Assembly (NCBI GenBank): GCA_900315565.1
Contig: OMZS01000009.1
Coordinates: 1-64,000, forward strand
Length of the DNA stretch: 64,000 nt
Direction of reading: 5' to 3'
Source of the DNA: an uncultured Prevotellaceae bacterium
GTDB lineage: Bacteria > Bacteroidota > Bacteroidia > Bacteroidales > Bacteroidaceae
The position numbers were made by a program, and so were the translations under genes. The notes beneath the pieces were generated by a model. That model was not told the origin of the DNA. It saw only the letters and a program-made list of their open reading frames with translations, and did no database searches. Below are positions 55,102-63,631 of this stretch, one piece after another (within the stretch, counting starts at the first letter, position 1; the number at the start of each line of letters is the position of its first letter).

Positions 55102-57579
55102 ATGAAAAAACGAGTTTTCTTTATTTTCGCTATGGTCGTTTTAATAGCCATACCACAACGATTGATGGCTGACGACATCACCATCAACGAGACGAACTTC
55201 CCTGACGAGACCTTCCGCAACTGGGTGTTGTCACGTAGCTACGGTCAGGACGGAGTGCTGACAGAGGAGGAAATTGCTGGGGTAACAGAGATTATCCTTG
55301 AATCACAAGGTATTAAAGACTTGAAGGGCATTGAGTATTTCACCGCTTTGACGGAGCTTAGTAGCTTTGACAACCCATTGAAATCACTTGACGTATCGAA
55401 GAATACGGCGTTGACAAGGCTTAATTGCGCCTACAATCAGCTGACTTCACTTGACGTGTCAAATAATACGGCATTGACTTACCTTTGGTGCCATAATAAT
55501 CAACTTACCTCGCTTGACCTATCGAAGAATACGTCATTAATGTACCTTTGGTGCTTAGAGAACCATCTTACCTCGCTTGACCTATCGAAGAATACGGCAC
55601 TGGCGAAGCTTGATTGCTACGGTAACAAACTGAAAACTCTTGACCTATCGAAGAATACAGAATTAACAATACTTAATTGCGGCATCAACCAGCTTGTCTC
55701 ACTAGACGTGTCAATGAACACGGCTTTGACGGAGCTTTGTTGCCACGAAAACCAGCTGACGTCTCTTGACCTATCAAAGAACAAGGAATTAACTATTCTT
55801 TGGTGCTTTTGCAACCAAATCAATGAGAAAGAAATGGGGAAGTTGGTCGAGAGCCTTCCTCCTGTGAGCAGCGGAGTTTTCCATGCTTTAAGTCCTGAGG
55901 ACAACAGTGAGAAGAATGTAGTATCTAAAGCACAGGTGGTTGCGGCAAAGGCAAAGAAGTGGACGGTATATGTATGGGATGCAAGTATTCCAGATTGGGT
56001 GGAATACGAGGGTAGCGATCCTGTACCAGAAGGCATCGCCATCGACGAAACGAACTTCCCCGACGAGAACTTCCGCAGCTGGGTGTTAGCCCAAGACTAC
56101 GGTCAGGACGGTGTACTGACGGAAGCCGAGATAGCAGGGGTGACAGAAATAGATGTTTCCTCTCAGAGCATTGCCGACCTAACAGGCATCGAATATTTCA
56201 CAGCATTGACATCGCTTGCTTGCTACGGCAACCAGCTGACCTCTCTTGACGTTTCAAAAAACACGGCATTGACGGAGCTTTATTGCGGCACCAACCAGCT
56301 GACTGCTCTCGACGTGTCGAAAAACACGGCATTGACGGAGCTTCATTGCATCTCCAACCAGCTGACTGCTCTCGACGTGTCGAAAAACACGGCATTGACA
56401 GAACTTAATTGCGTCTCCAACCAGCTGACCGCACTCGACGTATCGAAAAATACGAAATTGACGGAGCTTAATTGCGAAAAAAACCAGCTGACTGAGCTTG
56501 ACGTGTCTAAAAACACAACATTGATGGTGCTTTGGTGCTACTCCAACCAGCTGACCGCGCTCGACGTGTCGAAGAACACAGCATTGAAGTCTCTTCATTG
56601 CAGCAGCAACCAGCTGACTGCTCTCGACGTGTCGAAGAATACGGCATTAACGGGGCTTTATTGTAACGGCAACCAGCTGACCGCGCTCGACGTGTCGAAA
56701 AATACAAAATTGATGCGGCTTTATTGCGGCTCCAACCAGATTAAAGGGGCTGCCATGGATGCCCTGATTGCCGGTCTGCCCAGCACAGGGGGCGAATTCT
56801 GTGCTATCGAACCTAATGACGACAGCGAGCAGAATGTGGTGACCAAGCCCCAGGTGGCATCGGCTAAGAAGAAAGGATGGACACCGCTTTATTGGAACAA
56901 TGAAACATATAACTGGGAGGAATACGAGGGCAGCGACCCAGAGATAGCACCTGTTGACCAAGGCGAGAGTATTGATATTGGTAATGAGATTGACGCGAGC
57001 ACCGACCTTGACGGCAATGTGGTGGGTGACGTGTTCTACAGCATCAGTAGCGGTGATGGTAGCTATGATCCAACGGAGGGCTGCATCGTAGTGACCAAAC
57101 CGACGGACGAATCGGCCATCGAGGGCAAGGATATCTTCGGAGAGGACTTCAAGGCTGGCTTCACAGGCATCGTCTTTAAGGTGGCTCCGGGTTCTGGTAC
57201 TGTCAAAGTGGAGGCCCAGACACAGGGCAACATGGTGCTGAAAGTGAAGATAGGCGACAACGCACCCGTGGAGATGGAACTTGAAGGCAAGCTGAAAGTG
57301 AAGTTCCCCTACAGCGTAAGCGAAGAAACCCTAGTGTATATCTATGGCGGCACGAGTGCTGCAGGTGCCAAGGGCATACGCAAGGCCGCAGGCTCTGACG
57401 CACTGAAGATTTATGGCATTGAAGTGACGAGCGAAACGGACGGCATCAAGGACATAAAAGATGAAAAATTAAAGATGAAAGATTCGCCCGTGTATAACCT
57501 GAATGGCCAGCAGGTGGAAGGCCAGCCGACGCAGAAGGGCGTTTACATCAAGGATGGCAAGAAGGTGCTGGTGAAATAA
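55102..57579 (+). CDS. Secreted leucine-rich repeat surface protein with type IX-like C-terminal tail
   Basis: The 825-residue protein has a signal peptide (MKKRVFFIFAMVVLIAIPQR, cleavage after LMA). Two LRR blocks each begin with an INETNFPDE-FR-WVL segment and a DGVLTEEEIAGVTEI helix-turn (residues 24-60 and 312-350), followed by repeats of about 21 residues, LTSLDVSKNTALTxLxCxxNQ (about 8 in the first block, 10 in the second). A cap (LVESLPPVSSGVF; ALIAGLPSTGGEF) ends each block. From residue 640 a beta domain follows, then VYNLNGQQVEGQPTQKGVYI with KDGKKVLVK, resembling type IX tails and similar to the end of the BspA-like protein. The role is probably adhesion; the ligand is unknown. Repeats in DNA (63 bases) are near identical in 56206-56740. 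Confidence 0.88.
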   Translation: MKKRVFFIFAMVVLIAIPQRLMADDITINETNFPDETFRNWVLSRSYGQDGVLTEEEIAGVTEIILESQGIKDLKGIEYFTALTELSSFDNPLKSLDVSKNTALTRLNCAYNQLTSLDVSNNTALTYLWCHNNQLTSLDLSKNTSLMYLWCLENHLTSLDLSKNTALAKLDCYGNKLKTLDLSKNTELTILNCGINQLVSLDVSMNTALTELCCHENQLTSLDLSKNKELTILWCFCNQINEKEMGKLVESLPPVSSGVFHALSPEDNSEKNVVSKAQVVAAKAKKWTVYVWDASIPDWVEYEGSDPVPEGIAIDETNFPDENFRSWVLAQDYGQDGVLTEAEIAGVTEIDVSSQSIADLTGIEYFTALTSLACYGNQLTSLDVSKNTALTELYCGTNQLTALDVSKNTALTELHCISNQLTALDVSKNTALTELNCVSNQLTALDVSKNTKLTELNCEKNQLTELDVSKNTTLMVLWCYSNQLTALDVSKNTALKSLHCSSNQLTALDVSKNTALTGLYCNGNQLTALDVSKNTKLMRLYCGSNQIKGAAMDALIAGLPSTGGEFCAIEPNDDSEQNVVTKPQVASAKKKGWTPLYWNNETYNWEEYEGSDPEIAPVDQGESIDIGNEIDASTDLDGNVVGDVFYSISSGDGSYDPTEGCIVVTKPTDESAIEGKDIFGEDFKAGFTGIVFKVAPGSGTVKVEAQTQGNMVLKVKIGDNAPVEMELEGKLKVKFPYSVSEETLVYIYGGTSAAGAKGIRKAAGSDALKIYGIEVTSETDGIKDIKDEKLKMKDSPVYNLNGQQVEGQPTQKGVYIKDGKKVLVK

Positions 57580-57782
57580 AACCACAGATTGCACAGATTA
57601 CACTGAAGGACACTTTCCCGTGTCCTTCAATATAGACTGAGACCAATATGCAGAGGCTTTCTGTGCAAGGCGAGCAAAGAGGTTGAAGTTTTTCTTCTGG
57701 CCGAATTAAACCTTTTGCCTTTGGTTGCGTCTAAGATTTGATATCTAACTTATTTTATTCACAACTAGCAAATTTTAAACCA

Positions 57783-58292
57783 ATGAAAAAACTAATGATG
57801 ATGCTTGCCTTGCTGGCCATTCCCTTTGCCATGCAGGCACAAACACAGTACCACGACATCGAACTGAACGAGGCTACAGGCCCTGTGAAGAAGATGATTG
57901 TCAACGTGATGGGCTACGACCAGGTTACCACCTTTAGCAAGGAAGGAAAAATGGAGCGCGAAGGAATGTCGGAGGCTGTTTACGACGCAGACGGCTACCT
58001 TCAATCGGCCAAAATGCAGATGATGGGCCAGGAAATGAAGGTCAGCTACAAGTGGGAGAACGGCAAGGTGGCCAGCCAAACCATGAACATGATGGGCCGC
58101 GACATCACCTCGAAGCGTACCTACAACGACAAGGGTGCCGTTGCCACCGAATCCATCGACATGGACGGCCAGGCCATGAGCACACCCTACACCGACTACA
58201 AATACGACGACCATGGCAACTGGATCAGCCGCAAGGTGTCGATGATGGGTCAGGAGATGGAACAGAACAGAACCATTGAATACTACGAGTAG
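57783..58292 (+). CDS. Small secreted protein with MORN/YD-like short repeats, function unknown
   Basis: From ATG 57783 (MKKLMMMLALLAIPFAMQAQ, signal peptide) the product has 169 residues; upstream in-frame ATG 57738 would add 15 residues without benefit. The mature part contains repeated turns of the form YDADGYLQSAKMQMMGQEMK, YKWENGKVASQTMNMMGRD, YNDKGAVATESIDMDGQAM, YDDHGNWISRKVSMMGQEM, roughly 25-residue units each with a Tyr-Asp/Asn-x-Gly turn, like the RHS/YD-type beta units of Bacteroidetes secreted proteins. It is very Met-rich (MMG-E/R/Q-M motifs). No enzyme motif is seen. It lies between the LRR gene and the GH3 gene and ends at a strong terminator. Confidence 0.75.
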   Translation: MKKLMMMLALLAIPFAMQAQTQYHDIELNEATGPVKKMIVNVMGYDQVTTFSKEGKMEREGMSEAVYDADGYLQSAKMQMMGQEMKVSYKWENGKVASQTMNMMGRDITSKRTYNDKGAVATESIDMDGQAMSTPYTDYKYDDHGNWISRKVSMMGQEMEQNRTIEYYE

Positions 58293-58319
58293 AACAGGCG
58301 AGCATCTGTCAGCAAAACG

Positions 58320-58368
58320 GAGTTCCCCGATGTGCGCATGGCGCGGCATCGGGGAACTCTGTTTTTTT
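58320..58368 (+). terminator. Terminator after the Met-rich small protein
   Basis: GAGTTCCCCGATG (58320-58332) pairs with CATCGGGGAACTC (58347-58359), followed by TGTTTTTTT. Confidence 0.92.
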
Positions 58369-58541
58369 GCATCCCCCATCCTAACGAAGCCTTGGTGGTT
58401 GCCAGCGTAGTTGCTGCCAGCGCAGCCTTTATCCTTGCTACAGAAAAGGCCCGTGGAAGCAAAAAAAGCTTCCGATTGCTTGGCTTTCCAACAGATAATC
58501 AGTAAATTTGTAGCCGAAAACACACAATTAACTACCATTTT

Positions 58542-60896
58542 ATGAAAGGATTCAAGATGATGTGCATATCAGCACTTTTGGCAGGCTGCACCACTGCCAC
58601 CGACACAGAACAACAGATTGACGAACTCTACGGCCGCATGTCGCAGGAAGAGCGCGTGGCCCAACTCAGAAGTATGTATATGGACGAACTGTTCGACGAG
58701 CAGGGCAAGCTCGACACGGCCAAGTGCCGCCAGCTGATACCCAACGGCATCGGCCATTTCTCTCAGTATGCCAGCCAAAAGCCCATGGACCCCAATGTGC
58801 TGCGCGACCGCGTGGCCGCTGTGCAGGAGTGGCTGATGAACAACACGCCCAACGGCATTCCTGCCCTCTTTCACGAAGAAGTGCTCTCGGGCATCAACAC
58901 CCGCGGAGCCACCATCTACCCACAGCAGATAGGTCAGGCATGCTCGTTCAACCCCGAACTGGCCGAGCTGAAAACACTTCAGACGGGCACAGCCATGCGC
59001 CGCATGGGCGGTGTGCTGTCGTTGTCGCCCATGGTAGATGTGTGCCGCACGCCCAGTTTCAACCGGCTGGAAGAGTCGTACGGCGAGGACGGCTATCTCT
59101 CGGCAGTCATGGGCACGGCCTTCGTGCGCGGACTGCAGCAGGGCGACCTCCGCAAAGGCGTTGGTGCCTGCTCGAAACACTACCTGGGCTATGGCGGCGG
59201 CGGTGATGCTGACGAAAAAGAACTGATGGAGGACATCCTGCTGCCCCACGAAACCATGATACGTCTGGCCGGCAGCAAGGCCCTCATGCCGGGCTACCAT
59301 GCCATCAACGACACCAACTGCGTGGCCAACAGCGGCATACTGCAAGACATACTGCGAGGCTATCTGGGTTTCGACGGCATGGTGGTGAGCGACTATACTG
59401 CCATCGACCAGCTGCCCAACCAGGCCGACGCTGTTCATAAAGCCGCGGCAGCCATCAACGGCGGCTGCGACGTGGATTTCCCCCACGGAGCCAATTTCGT
59501 CCATTTGCCTGAGGCCATGGCCCAGGGGCTGGTGAAACCCGAGGTGCTGGAGCGTGCCGTGAAAAACGTGCTGCGCTATAAGCAGCGCGCCGGACTGCTC
59601 GACAAAAATCCCTATCTCTACAGCAAAGACCCCATCGCACTCGACACCCCCGAAGAACGGCAGACGGCCTACGACATAGCCGTGCAGTCGGTGGTGCTCT
59701 TGCAGAACAACGGCATACTGCCGCTTGACAGCTCGAAGGTCAAGGTTCAAAATGCAAAGCTCAACGTGCTCCTGACCGGCCCCAACGCCAACTCGATGTG
59801 GGCCATGTGTGGCGATTATTCGTTCCCTGCCATGACCTATTTCTGGAAAAAGGTGGAGAACGACCTTGAGCACCCCCGCATTGTGAAGCTGCTCGAAGGC
59901 ATGACCGAACGCAAGCCCGACGGCATGAACATACTCTACTCACGCGGCTGCGACTGGACCGAGACCATTGAGACCAAATACGGTGAAGCCGGTGACGAAC
60001 GTGCCTGGGAGTACGACATTCTGCACCGTAAGGTGGATTCGGGCGAGAAAGCCGACAAGCAGGAGGCCCTCGCCATGGCCCGCCAGAGCGACATCATTGT
60101 GGCAGCCATGGGCGAGAACGTGATGCTCTGCGGCGAGAACCGCGACCGCCAGGGCCTCCGTCTGCCTGGCCGTCAGGAGCAATACGTAGAAGAACTGCTC
60201 AGCACGGGCAAGCCCGTCGTGCTGGTGCTCTTCGGAGGCCGTGCGCAGGTCATCTCCGCCATAGCAAGCCGCTGCGCAGCCATCATTCAGGCATGGTATC
60301 CCGGTGAAGAAGGCGGCCATGCCGTGGCCGACATCCTCTATGGCCACGTGTCACCGTCGGCAAAACTCTCGGTGAGCTATCCCAACAAAGAAGTCTATGA
60401 GCCCATCTGCTACAACTACTCTGCCGAACCCGATAAGCGCGTGGAGTGGCCTTACGGCTACGGACTGAGCTACACCACCTTCGAATACAGCCACCTGAAA
60501 GCCGACGCAAAGGCCAAAACCGATGCCCCGTTTGTCAGCCTCAGCTTCGAGGTGAAGAACACGGGCACTGTGGCCGCCGACGAGATAGCACAAATCTATC
60601 TTTCGCCCACCAACGAAGCACAACACCTGAACCCCATTCAGCTGCAAGGCTTCGCCCGCGTGAAGCTGCAGCCCGGCGAGACCAAGACCGTCAGTGTGAA
60701 ACTCTTCACCGAGCAGTTTGGCTTCTACACCCACCAGGGCCAGCGCCAGTGGAACGTGCAGCCCGGCACATTTGTCGTCAAGGTGGGCGCATCGTCGGCC
60801 GACATCCGCTTGCAACAGAACATCGAGCTGACGGGCCAACCCATCAGCAAACCCATGCGCGAGCACTATTTCTCAGAAACCGCCATTGCGAAATAG
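58542..60896 (+). CDS. Glycoside hydrolase family 3 beta-glycosidase, lipoprotein
   Basis: The 784-residue lipoprotein (lipobox LLAGC, Cys 18) is a GH3 enzyme: TIM-barrel domain with GIPALFHEEVLSGI, IYPQQIGQACSFNPELAE, FVRGLQQGDLRKGVGACSKH and the nucleophile Asp in GFDGMVVSDYTAIDQL; the alpha/beta domain starts near VVLLQNNGILPLD; a FnIII-like end carries WPYGYGLSYTTFEYSHL and VSLSFEVKNTGTVAADEIAQ. GH3 enzymes remove beta-linked glucose or xylose from oligosaccharides; which one cannot be told here. Residues 398-407 (SSKVKVQNAKLN) look like an in-frame short repeat insert. TAAATTTG at 58503-58510 is a plausible promoter box. There is no PUL marker (SusC/D) nearby. Confidence 0.92.
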   Translation: MKGFKMMCISALLAGCTTATDTEQQIDELYGRMSQEERVAQLRSMYMDELFDEQGKLDTAKCRQLIPNGIGHFSQYASQKPMDPNVLRDRVAAVQEWLMNNTPNGIPALFHEEVLSGINTRGATIYPQQIGQACSFNPELAELKTLQTGTAMRRMGGVLSLSPMVDVCRTPSFNRLEESYGEDGYLSAVMGTAFVRGLQQGDLRKGVGACSKHYLGYGGGGDADEKELMEDILLPHETMIRLAGSKALMPGYHAINDTNCVANSGILQDILRGYLGFDGMVVSDYTAIDQLPNQADAVHKAAAAINGGCDVDFPHGANFVHLPEAMAQGLVKPEVLERAVKNVLRYKQRAGLLDKNPYLYSKDPIALDTPEERQTAYDIAVQSVVLLQNNGILPLDSSKVKVQNAKLNVLLTGPNANSMWAMCGDYSFPAMTYFWKKVENDLEHPRIVKLLEGMTERKPDGMNILYSRGCDWTETIETKYGEAGDERAWEYDILHRKVDSGEKADKQEALAMARQSDIIVAAMGENVMLCGENRDRQGLRLPGRQEQYVEELLSTGKPVVLVLFGGRAQVISAIASRCAAIIQAWYPGEEGGHAVADILYGHVSPSAKLSVSYPNKEVYEPICYNYSAEPDKRVEWPYGYGLSYTTFEYSHLKADAKAKTDAPFVSLSFEVKNTGTVAADEIAQIYLSPTNEAQHLNPIQLQGFARVKLQPGETKTVSVKLFTEQFGFYTHQGQRQWNVQPGTFVVKVGASSADIRLQQNIELTGQPISKPMREHYFSETAIAK

Positions 60897-61227
60897 GAAA
60901 GCATGGGATCTACAGCTCAGTTTTCGCATGTTAGAAGTTATCGGTAGTTATTGGAAGTTAAGAGGTCTCTAATCTCTGGAGTTAACGGACATTAGTTCGT
61001 TTATCATGGACTATTGTCAGTTAACTTTACGAGCCATAGGCTCGTTAACTTCAACTAACTCCCATTAACTTCTAACAAGCGAAGTTTGCGAAACTTGTAT
61101 ATATATTAATAAGTAATGTTCGCGCGTATAGAGAATGACGCGGAAAATACAGATTAAGTGTAAAAAATTTGGAAGTTTCGATAATACTTTGTATATTTGC
61201 GCCAAATTATAAAAACAAACAATCATT
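60897..61227. repeat. Nested inverted repeats between the GH3 and DUF3467 genes
   Basis: GTTAGAAGTTA...GAAGTTA (60930-60961) and its inverted copy TAACTTC...TAACTTCTAAC (61048-61077) face each other with partial mismatch. Inside are smaller hairpins AACGGACATTAGTTCGTT and ACGAGCCATAGGCTCGT (61029-61045). The promoter at 61168-61199 serves the next gene. Confidence 0.65.
61168..61199 (+). promoter_or_regulatory. Promoter of the DUF3467 gene
   Basis: TTTG (61168-61171), 20 bases, TATATTTG (61192-61199), 29 bases before the ATG; a full match to the Bacteroidetes consensus. Confidence 0.8.
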
Positions 61228-61548
61228 ATGGATAACAACCCCAATCAGCCCAAAGGACAATTGCAAATAGACCTTCCGCAGGACGTTGCACAGGGCGAAT
61301 ATGCCAACTTTGCCGTAATCACCCACTCTAGTTCAGACTTTGTACTCGACTTTGCCCGCATGCTTCCCGGCGTGCCCAAGATGCAGGTGAAGAGCCGCGT
61401 GATATTGGCGCCCGAGCATGCCAAGCGTCTGCTGATGGCATTGCAGGAGAACATTATGCGTTACGAACGCGAATTCGGCAAGATTCAGATACCCAACCAG
61501 GAGTCGCGCACCATTGCGCCCTTCAACATTGGTAAGGGTGAGGCATAG
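61228..61548 (+). CDS. DUF3467 domain protein
   Basis: The 106-residue protein has the DUF3467 pattern: LQIDLPQDVAQGEYANFAVI, THSSSDFVLDFARMLPGVPK, MQVKSRVILAPEHAKRLLMA and NIMRYEREFGKIQ. DUF3467 is widespread in Bacteroidetes and its function is not known to me. It is normally found close to rpoBC and rpsL, so its position here marks the old neighbourhood and shows that the LRR, Met-rich and GH3 genes separate it from rpoC. It has its own promoter and no signal peptide. Confidence 0.85.
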   Translation: MDNNPNQPKGQLQIDLPQDVAQGEYANFAVITHSSSDFVLDFARMLPGVPKMQVKSRVILAPEHAKRLLMALQENIMRYEREFGKIQIPNQESRTIAPFNIGKGEA

Positions 61549-61657
61549 GAGAACCAGCCCCAGCCTTCATAAGGGGAGGGAGTATGGGAATTGATAATCG
61601 TAAACAGAAGATTTTTTAATTATCCCCATTTATTAATCAATAAATACCATTTAGCGT

Positions 61658-62269
61658 ATGAAAAAGTTATTTTTGATTGCAGTGGCCATGCTGGCTACAC
61701 TAAGTGTGAGCGCACAGAGTGCTCCTGGAACTTTCTCACTGAAACCCATGGTAGGTGCAACACTTTCGTCGGTTCGCGGCAGTGATACAGATGGAGTCAA
61801 AATGAAATTTGGTCTTGTTGCTGGTGCAGAGGGCATCTATCAGGTTTCTGACATGTTTGCTCTTTCGGGCGGTCTGCTCTACAGCATGCAGGGCTTCAAG
61901 ACCGACACCAGCTTAGACCTGAAAATGAACACTGAATATCTGAACATTCCCATTCTGGCCAACATTTATGTTGCCCAGGGATTGGCTCTGAAGGCTGGTG
62001 TTCAGTTCGGCCTGCTTACAAAGGCCAAGGCTAAGGGTAAATATGGAAATATTGAGGAGGATATTGACATTAAGGACCAAATGAAGAGTCTCGACCTCTC
62101 TATTCCTGTAGGCGTAAGCTATGAAATCAACAACAGCTTCACCATTGATGCCCGTTACAACTTCGGCCTGTCGAAAATTGCTAAAGACGACGACCATCAC
62201 TACGACTACACTGCCAAGGCCTACAACAGCGTGTTCATGCTGACGCTTGGTTACAAGTTCGACATGTAA
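61658..62269 (+). CDS. Outer-membrane beta-barrel protein (porin-like, OmpA-fold)
   Basis: The 203-residue protein has a signal peptide (MKKLFLIAVAMLATLSVSAQ) and an eight-stranded-barrel type mature part: GTFSLKPMVGATLSSVRGSD, VKMKFGLVAGAEGIYQVSDM, ALSGGLLYSMQGFKTDTSLD, EYLNIPILANIYVAQGLALK, AGVQFGLLTKAKAKGKYGNI, LSIPVGVSYEINNSFTIDAR and a last strand MLTLGYKFDM ending in an aromatic-rich C-terminus. It belongs to the outer membrane beta-barrel family common in Bacteroidetes. Function unknown; it may be a small porin or scaffold. It is followed by a terminator and the rpsL promoter. Confidence 0.88.
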   Translation: MKKLFLIAVAMLATLSVSAQSAPGTFSLKPMVGATLSSVRGSDTDGVKMKFGLVAGAEGIYQVSDMFALSGGLLYSMQGFKTDTSLDLKMNTEYLNIPILANIYVAQGLALKAGVQFGLLTKAKAKGKYGNIEEDIDIKDQMKSLDLSIPVGVSYEINNSFTIDARYNFGLSKIAKDDDHHYDYTAKAYNSVFMLTLGYKFDM

Positions 62270-62336
62270 ACCAACTAAAAAATCAGCACAAATACACGAA
62301 AGTGTGCCAATTGTGATTAAAATTTTGTTAACAAAG

Positions 62337-62376
62337 CCTATATCTTGCAAAATTTTGCAAGGTATAGGTTTTTTTG
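62337..62376 (+). terminator. Terminator after the barrel gene
   Basis: CCTATATCTTGCAAAA is followed immediately by TTTTGCAAGGTATAGG (one G-T/A mismatch) and a run of eight T. The hairpin has almost no loop, so the inner pairs probably open. Confidence 0.85.
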
Positions 62377-62411
62377 TAGCCATATAATTAGGTAATTCGG
62401 GGAATTGTTTG

Positions 62412-62419
62412 TACCTTTG
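62412..62419 (+). promoter_or_regulatory. -7 box of the rpsL-rpsG-fusA operon
   Basis: TACCTTTG at 62412-62419 followed by CAG, about 85 bases before rpsL; the -33 side is weak. Confidence 0.6.
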
Positions 62420-62503
62420 CAGCCCAAAAGCGTCTTTATGGGCGTAATGTAACCGTTTGATTATAAATACAATAATATATAAACAATAAAAAATTAAAAA
62501 ATT

Positions 62504-62887
62504 ATGCCTACAATTTCACAATTGGTAAGAAAAGGCAGAAAGGAATTGGTAGATAAGAGCAAATCGCCTGCTCTGGACTCATGTCCCCAGCGCCGTGGCG
62601 TTTGTGTTCGTGTCTATACCACAACCCCGAAGAAGCCTAATTCGGCAATGCGTAAAGTTGCCCGTGTTCGTTTGACAAACCAGAAAGAGGTAAACTCTTA
62701 CATTCCCGGCGAGGGACACAACCTGCAGGAGCACAGCATCGTGCTGGTGCGTGGCGGTCGTGTGAAAGACCTTCCCGGTGTGCGCTATCACATCGTGCGC
62801 GGTACACTCGATACCGCCGGCGTGGCCAACCGCACACAGCGCCGCTCAAAGTATGGTGCCAAGCGTCCTAAGGCAGCCAAGAAGTAA
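62504..62887 (+). CDS. rpsL: 30S ribosomal protein S12
   Basis: S12 lies at the decoding centre. The 127-residue protein has [100 protein letters not shown] and ends in KAAKK. The streptomycin-target lysines (TTPKKPNSA and VKDLPGV) are present, i.e. no classic resistance substitution is visible by eye. The operon rpsL-rpsG-fusA is standard. Confidence 0.98.
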   Translation: MPTISQLVRKGRKELVDKSKSPALDSCPQRRGVCVRVYTTTPKKPNSAMRKVARVRLTNQKEVNSYIPGEGHNLQEHSIVLVRGGRVKDLPGVRYHIVRGTLDTAGVANRTQRRSKYGAKRPKAAKK

Positions 62888-62903
62888 GCTGAAAAAAGGA
62901 CAC

Positions 62904-62953
62904 AAGACTGACGGCTCACATCCGGAGATGGCAATGAGCCGTGAGTCTTTTTA
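62904..62953 (+). terminator. Hairpin between rpsL and rpsG (attenuator)
   Basis: AAGACTGACGGCTCA (62904-62918) pairs with TGAGCCGTGAGTCTT (62935-62949), followed by TTTAAAA. Partial read-through into rpsG is expected since the genes normally form one unit. Confidence 0.75.
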
Positions 62954-63095
62954 AAAGACAAACAAAAAATCACTTTTTTATTCACAGTTTTGCTGGAGAA
63001 ATGTTATAAAGGTTGAGTAAATGCCCGAGTGTGGGCGTTGAAGACACAGAAAAAACAGCCCCATGCAGAATTAAAAACAATTTTCTAATTTAAAA

Positions 63096-63572
63096 ATGAG
63101 AAAAGCAAAACCCAAGAAGCGTGTGATCTTGCCAGATCCCGTTTACAACGACAAGAAGGTGTCGAAGTTTGTGAATCATCTGATGTACGACGGAAAGAAA
63201 AACACCGCCTACGAGATTTTCTACAAAGCATTGGATACTGTAAAGGAGAAGATGAAGAACGAAGAGAAGTCGGCTCTCGAAATTTGGAAGCAGGCCCTCG
63301 ACAACATCACTCCGCTGGTGGAGGTGAAGAGCCGCCGCATTGGTGGTGCCACATTCCAGGTACCTACCGAAATCCGTCCCGACCGTAAGGAAAGTGTTTC
63401 GATGAAGAACATGATCAACTACGCCCGCAAGCGTGGTGGTAAGGGTATGAGCGACAAACTCGCTGCTGAAATCATGGACGCTTACAACAACCAGGGTGGT
63501 GCCTTCAAGCGTAAGGAAGACATGCACCGCATGGCCGAGGCAAACCGTGCATTTGCTCACTTCAGATTCTAA
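63096..63572 (+). CDS. rpsG: 30S ribosomal protein S7
   Basis: S7 nucleates assembly of the 30S head. The 158-residue protein has [80 protein letters not shown] and ends [13 protein letters not shown]. Length is typical (about 156-158). It lies between rpsL and fusA; fusA starts 60 bases downstream. Confidence 0.98.
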   Translation: MRKAKPKKRVILPDPVYNDKKVSKFVNHLMYDGKKNTAYEIFYKALDTVKEKMKNEEKSALEIWKQALDNITPLVEVKSRRIGGATFQVPTEIRPDRKESVSMKNMINYARKRGGKGMSDKLAAEIMDAYNNQGGAFKRKEDMHRMAEANRAFAHFRF

Positions 63573-63631
63573 TTTTGGAATTATTAAGGATAACAAATAG
63601 CTATTAAGGTAAAAAACAGAGATTTGAAACA

